DNA from: Micrasema longulum
Taxonomy: Eukaryota; Arthropoda; Insecta; Trichoptera; Brachycentridae
NCBI GenBank assembly: GCA_022494885.1
Contig: JAGVSM010004899.1
Span: forward strand, 372,001 to 436,000
Reading direction: 5' to 3'
Length of the DNA stretch: 64,000 nt
Positions 56,701 to 64,000 of this stretch are shown piece after piece; position 1 is the stretch's first letter; each line of letters opens with the position of its first letter. The position numbers were made by a program, and so were the translations under genes. The notes beneath the pieces are model-generated. The model saw only the letters and a program-made list of their open reading frames with translations, was not told where the DNA came from and did not search any database.

Positions 56701-57099
56701 TTAATATATTTTTGTATACCCATACCTATGTGGGTGCATTTACTTATTTTTAATTATTACTGTTTCTTTTAGTTTTTCTTATGTTATTCTTACTTTTAAC
56801 CTAATGCTTATACTTATGTTACACTTAAATGTATTACTAATAAATGTAAAAGCCCGAAGTGTGTATGAATAAATAAAAAAAGTTTTTTTAAAAAAAAGCA
56901 ATAACACAATATTTAGAGATCAATAAGCAAAAACTCAGTATAGATATGACACACACAGGTTTATGCTTTATAAACAATTGACATACTTTGTTTTTACTTA
57001 TGATTATTAACTGTTTTTTTTTAATTAGATTAAAGTTGAAAAATACTTAAAAGTGTCATACCTCGAAATATGACTTATGCAAATAACTGCCTTTTTCTA

Positions 57100-57297
57100 C
57101 ATTGTTTTGAGTATGACCAAATGTTTTTACACTAGCTGGATTTTCTCCCTAGAGAATTATTTAAATCTTAATTTGTTTCAACAGAGACACTTCTCAAAAA
57201 TATTTTCCCTCTCTGTTGCAAAAAAAATCGATCTAAATAACTACCTAGGGAGGAAATCCAGCCAGCCTGTAAACATTTGGACATACTCAAAACATTG
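57100..57297. mobile_element. MITE-3, short form (~85-bp arms)
   Basis: ATTGTTTTGAGTATGACCAA at left, AATGTTTTGAGTATGTCCAA on the complement of the right end. The arms continue through CTGGATTTTCTCCCTAGAGA / CTGGATTTCCTCCCTAGGTA to CAACAGAG. Loop ~25 bp. Confidence 0.85.
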
Positions 57298-57343
57298 TTA
57301 AATCAACTCACTAATAAAAGAAGAAGTCGGAGACGAAGAAGAT

Positions 57344-57612
57344 CTGTCCACCTCGTGGTGTAGTGGTCAGCGCATTCGCCTACCATGCAAGAGGTCACGG
57401 GTTCGATTCCCGACATGCTTGACATGAAATATTTATTTGAAAAGGTGTTTTTACACTTGAATATTTCATAGTCCCTAGACTGGCACCTGAAACGTAAGAC
57501 TGATCATCTTACCTTCATGTAACAAAAAAGAGATACGCTGCGATTTTGTGCACCAATGCAGTACCCAATGTGGCATTCGGTGCGGAAAGAGAATGATGAT
57601 GATGATGATAAG
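57344..57612 (+). mobile_element. SINE family 2, full length
   Basis: CACCTCGTGGTGTAGTGGTC (A-box), GGTCACGGGTTCGATTCCCG (B-box), ACATGAAATATTTATTTG, CTAGACTGGCACCTGAAACG and a GAATGATGATGATGATGATG tail. Best-preserved copy of the family here. Confidence 0.9.
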
Positions 57613-57744
57613 AAGTATAAAAATTGGAAAATTGTTTTCAGGCGTTGCCTAGTAGGTAATTTTTTTCAGCCGGTTGAATCTCACCCTCATAATAAAGGTT
57701 TCAGCACTTTTACTTCACAAAAGTCAACAGATGAAAGAATTGAT

Positions 57745-57893
57745 ACATAAGCAGAATGGTCAATGTAACACAGTGTGTAAAGTGGCCACTAAAACCAGCC
57801 AGTGACAGGTCACAAGCCCTGTAAATACCTAGACTTTCATATTCCCTTCTCAAAAATAGTTTCCCTCTCTGTTGCAACAAATTTAGAATTGCC
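57745..57893. mobile_element. MITE-3 interior fragment
   Basis: GCAGAATGGTCAATGTAACA, GTGTGTAAAGTGGCCACTAA, CCTAGACTTTCATATTCCCT and CTCTCTGTTGCAACAAATTT match 35980-36115. Confidence 0.75.
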
Positions 57894-59129
57894 TTTTTGC
57901 TTATCACGGCAGTAAAGACTACCACACTCTTTTTTAAGAAATGTTACGTATCTCGTGTTAAATATACACCTACATAATTTATGCATTTATATCTGTGTAC
58001 ACGAATGACTCAGTATGTGCATTCGGTTTATTGATTTATTATAAATAATTAACTCCATAGAAAACATAAGCGTTTGCAATAATTCTTTACTAATTTAAGT
58101 TTTTTTTTGTCTCATTTAATGTTTACATCTTTTACCAAATTTACGAGAACTTAATTGGTCTTTTTATGTTTGAAATGATTTGTTTTTTATATTGATTATG
58201 TAAGACTAAATTTTAAAAAATATTTAATAATATAGGTAATATAAAATAAATATTTTATAATGTAAAATAAAAAAAAAATCGTTTTCTGAATTTAAAAAAA
58301 TGTACATCAATTACCTCATCTAACGAACATATCGTTTCTCGAACATTCTTCTATAACCTACTCGCTCTTTTTCTCTCTCTTTGTCATTCTTTAACTTTTA
58401 ACTACCTACCTATTATTCTTAACGAGATTCAAGTCTGAAGAACCTCACGATGTAACTACCTCAAGATCCACATTAATAGAATAATGATCCTTTTCGGAAT
58501 AATATTATTGGATCAAAAGAAAACAACATAATCCCTCTTTCATTGTTTTAAAAAAGGGGATTTTCATGTCTGAGGGGTTCTTCAAATAAAGATCAAAACA
58601 GTTGTTTGAAAAAATAATAACATCTTAATATAATCATTAAATAAAGTATTTTGCAATTTACGTAGTAAGAATATTCGTATACTATATTAGTCCTGGGCAA
58701 ACTGCGGCCCGCGAGCTATTATTGTATTTCTTAAAAAAACTAAAAAAATATACGAAAAATTAATAAAATACAGGTCACAGGTTCAGTAGATTTCCGTTTT
58801 CCGGGTAGCCATTTGTAGCCTGTTTTGATGGATACGGGGTACTCTTTTTAAATATCAGAAAAACCCTTCGACTTGAACTCGCGGTGTTGCGGTCGGTGTA
58901 ATTTTAAAATTTCAAAACCTTCCAAATTATATCGAAAAAAAATTTTTAGCCTATTAACATTTTTTTTAAACCACCAAGTTTCCTCATTGCACGATAGCGA
59001 TAAAAATGCAAAGTTAAATTAAACGTTTTATCTGTAGTTTGATCTTACATAGCATTACCTTGTGCCTCATATAAATTATTATAGTAGTATTTTGTTTTTG
59101 GCAACTGAAGGGGAAAAAAATAAACTTAC
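57894..59129. other. Mostly featureless; possible hAT end at 58688
   Basis: AT-rich. TCCTGGGCAAACTGCGGCCC at 58691-58710 resembles the terminus of hAT elements, but no partner end, target duplication or transposase was found. Confidence 0.35.
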
Positions 59130-59870
59130 TTACTGCAGAATAGGGCTATGGGAGTAATGTTAAGAAAGAATAGATACACTAGGTTAAAGTTGATGCTGAA
59201 ACAAACCAAAATTATGACAATACGTCAACTGATATATTTTAATGTAATGTTTTTTGTTCACAAAATGATTAATGGTTGTACCTCAAAAAAGTTGACTAAA
59301 AAGGTTTTTTCTAATCATTGTGAACGTGGATATAAAACAAGAAATAACAATGAAATAAGGCTGCCATTTCGTAAGAAGACAAATACACAGAACTCGTTGA
59401 AGCACCGAGCTGTACAGATATATTATAAGGAAATGCCATTAGAAATAAGAGAACAAAAAAATATTATTTCATTTCATATAATCGGGTTGTGGTCCTGTGG
59501 CTTGTGTCTCGGACTCACAGACCAAAGGTCTGTGGTTCGAATCCCATTCTACCCCAACTTGATTCCCATTTTCTAATAGTGAGTTATTTACAACTCGTTG
59601 AAAGTGGCCCTCAAAATGAAATATTTGGGTAAATCATAAGAACGCAAATATTTTTTTTTTTTTTTTTTTAATTTTAATCTAAGTTAAAAAAACATGTGTT
59701 TAGCAGATAAGTTAGTTTTTAAACAGCAATCTTATTCGAGTGTACGTACATTGTTTAGAAATGTTAATAATTGGTCAATGTTTTAATAGTAATTAGATAT
59801 AAGTTAATACTAGGACATTCAATTATTATGTTTGTACTATTTTAAGACTAAATAAAAAAATAAAAAACTA
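59130..59870 (+). mobile_element. LINE C-terminal region split by a SINE
   Basis: Frame 59148-59475: RKNRYTRLKLMLKQTKIMTI, RQLIYFNVMFFVHKMINGCT, KTRNNNEIRLPFRKKTNTQN and MPLEIREQKNIISF. The frame is cut at about 59480 by a SINE and the 3' UTR resumes at 59672, ending in AATAAAAAAATAAAAAAC near 59852-59868. Confidence 0.8.
59483..59669 (+). mobile_element. SINE family 1, inserted in a LINE
   Basis: CGGGTTGTGGTCCTGTGGCT, GTCTCGGACTCACAGACC, GGTTCGAATCCCATTCTAC (B-box), AACTTGATTCCCATTTTCTA, GTAAATCATAAGAACGC and a T-run end. Confidence 0.9.
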
Positions 59871-60469
59871 GAGAAATTAATGCAAAAAAACTTTCAAACT
59901 CACTAATATACACATGAGAAATACGCTGTATCTAGAGGAAGGTACTAAACCTGAAAAGGAAAACGAACCCAGATTTCCGATAATGTCGGTCCTAAGGGTA
60001 AAGTTATTGAAAGACCGATTCGGAAAAAATCCCATTTGATATCGTTCTTTCAGTCCCTACCTCCTTCTTATTACATTTCCAATCACGGAATAATTCTTTG
60101 TCTTCTATTTTACGCTCAAACAGCCTTCCGATTTTATATCCAGGAGTGAAACATTGACTATCTGGGGGGCAATTTCAATACTTCCAATTTTAACGTGCGC
60201 TGACTAAGAAATGGTAATCCAATAAAAAACCCGAAAATTCGCCTGATTTTTTTACGTCATGTAAACCGCAAGAACCGATCAGCGACGGATTATTTCTACC
60301 GTTTCATCAATAACAATTCATTTGCGGCGCCAGAAATGACGTATAATAAAATAGACTCGTTACAAGCGCGACTAAAATGGCATTTCAATTTGCGTCTTCA
60401 TTCTCTAACGAACTTTCATCATGAGCACACGTGATGCTAGGTAGAAATATGCCATTTTTAAAATTAAAG

Positions 60470-60545
60470 CTCTTTAAACGCCACAACAGCCCGACTTCAG
60501 TGGTGAATTACATACAGCACAGAACACCGAGGCTTGAGAAATGTA
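60470..60545 (-). mobile_element. SINE family 3 fragment
   Basis: Complement: CTCAAGCCTCGGTGTTCTGT, GTAATTCACCACTGAAGTCG and GGCTGTTGTGGCG match the 3' part of 54820-55023. Confidence 0.7.
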
Positions 60546-60604
60546 TTATAGGTCAGCGGGTGCCACATGCTGCATGCCGGTGTGAGGAAATCACTATTGT
60601 TTTA

Positions 60605-60660
60605 CCTATGTCTTTACCTGATGGTGCATAGGGGACTGCACCAAATGCAGCGTATCTAGA
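60605..60660 (-). mobile_element. SINE family 2 fragment
   Basis: GATGGTGCATAGGGGACTGC and ACCAAATGCAGCGTATCTAG match the 3' half of family 2. Confidence 0.6.
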
Positions 60661-60663
60661 TAA

Positions 60664-61360
60664 ATATGACACCAAAACAATTATACGCTAAAACAATACT
60701 CATTTACAGATTCAAAAACTACTCTTACTCAAATGAAATACATAACCCCTACAATACATCACAAACAAATAAAATAACCACTAGATCCTCAACACAAAGA
60801 CAACTCAAACAAATACAAACTAATACCACTTTCGGACAAAGAGATTTTGAGTATTATTCAATTAAAATCTATAACCTACTTCCACTATCTATTAAAACAA
60901 TTAGTAACGAGAAAATGTTTAAAAAGGCTATAAAAAATGGATAGTGCAGCTAGGTAGAAGTAAAATGGATTGTCTCATTCGCCAAAACCAATTTTGAATC
61001 AACCGCTCCACAAGTGTTGAGGTGATTTTCACAAAAATGGCGCTATATAAATTATCCAAACATTGTTATTATTTAGTGTATAGCTTATGTGAGGTTTTTG
61101 TTATTTTCATTGTGCGTTTTGTAATAATAAAAATATAGATATACATATATACCTTGTTTTTAAAACTGTAAATATTTTATTAATTATCTCTGTTTATTAA
61201 GTGAGTCTTTTTTGTTTATTCTCTAATGTAAAAACATTTCAAAAAAGTATATTGTTAAGTGTCATCGGTACGGGTAACCCCAGTGAGATCACATTAATTT
61301 TATTATTAATTATAGTTTGTAAGAGAAAAATATGAATAAATAAAAAATAAAAAATAAATA
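60664..61360 (+). mobile_element. LINE C-terminus with 3' UTR
   Basis: Frame 60666-60944: TRSSTQRQLKQIQTNTTFGQ, RDFEYYSIKIYNLLPLSIKT. It pairs with the minus LINE at 62140-62690 (TFGQRGLAYYSVKVYNLLPL). The 3' UTR has ACCCCAGTGAG (61277) shared with that copy, and an AAATAAAAAATAAAAAATAA tail. A CR1-like tail motif at 61037-61060 sits inside the UTR and may be a separate tiny insertion. Confidence 0.75.
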
Positions 61361-61724
61361 TTGAAGTAAAAGCACTCACTCAAATTGTCTTTATTCCACC
61401 CTCCTTTTTCATCAAAAATCGAGTGACAGAAAATAAATAAATTATTATATATAGAATTTATTGTTATTTTGGTTGATTTGTTCGAGACAAAAAATACAAA
61501 ATGTAGATTTTCACGTTTACGGCAGCGCTTTTCTGGGTAGTTATGCCATGTGAAACACCCAGATGAACGTTAAAAGTATTCAGTAATAATTTCATTTCTA
61601 TGACGTTTTGATATATGAGAAAATATTTTCATAATTATCTGTATAATCGAATGATTTTCGAGAAAACGAATTTTGCTACTGTTCAGAATTCATTCGGGTA
61701 CGAATTAGAGTTTCCAGTCTAAAC

Positions 61725-61805
61725 ACAACTTTAAGTCTCGAGACTGACACAAAAGTCACAAGACCCGGGAACCAAGTCTCGAAATTTCGAGACTTCGAGA
61801 CTATT
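61725..61805. repeat. Cluster of GTCTCGA palindromes
   Basis: A perfect 22-bp palindrome (61774-61795, half AAGTCTCGAAA), with AAGTCTCGAGACT at 61733-61745 and CTTCGAGACT just after. A related TCTCGAGACTCTTGAAATTT lies at 63353-63372. Confidence 0.6.
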
Positions 61806-61809
61806 TGAT

Positions 61810-62135
61810 ATTATCGATAATTCGTATGAAAAAATTGTGCATGTATTAAATAAATTACATCATAGAACGCTATTGATTAAATTAAAAACTAAACGTACGA
61901 ACCAAATATCCCCATATCACCAAACATACATAGATCACAATAGCCCACATCAAAGGGTAGTACAAAAACTGTTTAACTCGATACCTAATGAAAATCGAGA
62001 GGAAAAAAACTTAAATACATTTTTTTAAATCATCAAAAACTTATTAAGTGAATCTTGGGTGTGCATATAAATATTTTCTTCACTTTTTATTAAACTCTGT
62101 ACCTATCTTTCATATTAAAAAAATAAATAAATATA
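61810..62135 (+). mobile_element. LINE C-terminal fragment
   Basis: Frame 61837-62028: HQTYIDHNSPHQRVVQKLFN and SIPNENREEKNLNTFF fit the 'LFNSIP..I...KNL..F' C-terminus. Tail AAAATAAATAAATATAAATG. Confidence 0.6.
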
Positions 62136-62139
62136 AATG

Positions 62140-62690
62140 TTTATTTATTTATTTATACTTTTACATTGTTTGTATTCTTTTTTTATACAGAATAATGTTC
62201 CCTCACTGGGGTGTCCCGTGCTGAGAGAAACATTTTACAAAATGTGAAACATGCCATAAATTAGCTATTTAACAAAGTTAACATAATAATAACAAAAAAC
62301 GTAATTAATCCGATTAACCTAATTATCATTAACATAATAAACAATATAAACTAAAATAATCATAAAAAACATAGCCAATTTATATAGACCTATGGAAAAA
62401 ATTTCATAAACAGTACATAAATTTTACCTATTTGGCTTGATCCACTCATCGATCCGTGTGTAACCCACTTCCACTATCCATTTCTCAATAGCAATTTTAT
62501 ATTGTGAGAACTTACTACTTGTCCTTGTGGATAATGGAAGTAGATTGTACACTTTAACCGAGTAGTAAGCCAATCCTCTTTGACCGAAGGTTATATATTT
62601 TTTTTTTTTTGTGTAAACATACTTTATAAATATATATATATGTATAAAAATAAATGTAAAACGAACTCCTTCTCTAAACACGAGTTCTCA
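62140..62690 (-). mobile_element. LINE C-terminus with 3' UTR
   Basis: Minus frame 62681-62424: TFGQRGLAYYSVKVYNLLPL and STRTSSKFSQYKIAIEKW. 3' UTR with ACCCCAGTGAGGGAACATTA (complement) and a TTATTTATTTATACTTTTAC tail complement. Same family as 60664-61360. Confidence 0.75.
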
Positions 62691-62894
62691 CTACAGAGGT
62701 AGAAACGTTATTATTAATCAGTTTTTTAAACTAAATGAGGTTCAAAAAAAAACTCCTTGGGAATATTATATAAAATTATGTATAATATGTTTTCAATTTA
62801 ATAAAAAAAAATTATAAAAAATGTATGTACGAACCATTTTTAAATTTTATACTTATTTATTAATATATTTTTTAAATAAATATAAAAATATAAA

Positions 62895-62980
62895 AAAACC
62901 CCGCAGACAAGCCTCGGCTTTGCGGGTAAAGCACTACAATTATGTATGCTATTTTATTGTTAAAATAAATAAAATAAAAA
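62895..62980 (+). mobile_element. LINE 3' tail with conserved stem
   Basis: CCCGCAGACAAGCCTCGGCT TTGCGGG forms a stem (CCCGCA/TGCGGG and AAGCC/GGCTT) followed by an AAAATAAATAAAATAAAA tail. Related to the stem at 48370-48385 and 27455-27480. Confidence 0.55.
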
Positions 62981-64000
62981 CATACATTTTTTACCAATGA
63001 TTTAAAAACGGTACATCCAACAAGTGAGTATCTGTGAAATTTTTCCTATTTCAGTACATTTTCTTTAATTAGGCTGAGGCTGCATAAGGGTGGAACTGCT
63101 CGAATGTATGAGCATGCTGGCTGCTGGTTGCTATCCGACTGCACCAATAACTAGTAGTCGATTTAAGAAGATGATCCAGAAATTGAAAACATCTACTTTA
63201 TTACATTATAATTAACCTCGTTGAAAATCTTTGACAGTCACCTCAAGTAATTTACATACTAATTATGTGCTAGCAACGCTCTCTCAACCCCAAAAGAACA
63301 TTCAAAAACTGCTGGTCTAGAAATTTTGATACTAGCATCTCGATATTGAAAATGTCTCGAGACTCTTGAAATTTCGCGTCTGTTCAAGTCTTGAATGGAA
63401 GCCTTATTACGAATACACGAGCGAGTTGGAAAACTATGGTGATAATTTTATATGTTCAACCATAACATGGAAATGAATTGTAACTTTTCCTTTTATGTTT
63501 TCGATACAATGTTCCGTAGATTATACACCTAGCGTAGGCATAATGTAGAAAGTACTATTAGTAATAAGATGTAGCAGATAGAAGATTTACACAGCGCGAC
63601 AGAATCCCAGATCAAGAATTATCTTGTCACATCTGTGTTGCGTATCTCGTTAACTTTCCTCTCTGCTGTTTGTGATTTCTTCAACCGTAATGAGTATTAT
63701 CCATATTTTCACTCTGTGTTTCTCTTGAGAACCGAATTCACGGAAACAGCGCGAATTTAATTACCGATAATCAATTCACCGTCATAATATTAATCCAACT
63801 GAAAATTACGAGCGCAGGCATGTAAATATTTACACAAAAACATGTATGGCCCATTTATCGTCCGAAGTCACACGGCACTTACTGTGCCATTTTACCAATT
63901 AGGGTGGATTTACATTAATTTGAATGTTTATTTTTACCATTATTATTGTACAAAATCTATTTTCAAAAAACAGTTTCAGGACTGGATCCTTACTTGATTT
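62981..64000. other. No recognised gene
   Basis: Unique-looking DNA, slightly less AT-rich than upstream. No supported exon. Confidence 0.5.

Noticed and set aside
58688..58716. Complete hAT transposon
   Set aside because: Only one terminus-like word (GCAAACTGCGGCCCGCG); no second end, 8-bp duplication or transposase.
1..64000. CRISPR arrays, operons, ribosome binding sites, rRNA
   Set aside because: None seen; introns, SINEs, LINEs and AT-rich spacers show eukaryotic DNA.

Overview
The window looks like AT-rich, repeat-laden insect DNA, most likely lepidopteran. That assignment is an inference from the mix of CR1/L2-like, RTE and I-like LINEs, tRNA-headed SINEs, Tc1/mariner transposons and palindromic MITEs; no diagnostic single-copy gene was recognised. 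Apart from one convincing host exon and one weaker candidate, nearly all recognisable protein-coding signal comes from transposable elements, most of them truncated or frameshifted.

Layout. 1-2803: CR1/L2-like LINE cut by the window edge (endonuclease plus reverse transcriptase). 3.9-9.5 kb: a SINE, LINE tails, and the first copy of a 450-bp non-coding repeat (also at 46.5 and 52.6 kb). 9711-11379: complete Tc1 transposon with TIRs, TA target duplications and an intron. 12-23 kb: LINE fragments, two MITEs (14797-15037, 19041-19274), SINEs, and a short unit starting with a hammerhead-ribozyme-like motif (21728). 25.9-26.5 kb: mariner relic. 26.7-36.5 kb: LINE relics in both orientations and a MITE at 27547. 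37.0 kb: second, inverted copy of the hammerhead-like unit. 40452-41582: a giant foldback element whose two ~0.5-kb arms cover almost its whole length. 43-45.2 kb: LINE relics and a well-delimited RTE insertion with target-site duplication. 45.4-45.7 kb: candidate host first exon (weak). 48.2-49.5 kb: MITE split by a LINE beside an inverted MITE copy. 49967-51170: GC-rich first exon and 5' region of a host gene on the minus strand, the best host gene in the window. 51.5-63 kb: more SINEs, a mariner 5' fragment, LINE-B, two foldback MITEs and nested LINE/SINE insertions.

How it fits together. LINE relics supply the likely history of SINE movement: three SINE families have tRNA-like heads with A/B boxes, one ending in a GAT-repeat tail like RTE tails. 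The strongest non-standard signal is the pair of hammerhead-like units, whose stem differences all keep base pairing. Next are the giant hairpin and the Tc1 element, whose intron removal gives the expected DD34E spacing. Three Tc1 frameshifts and most of those in the first LINE lie in homopolymers with no in-frame stops, so assembly indels are a real alternative to decay. All homology statements are by eye; no database or folding program was run.
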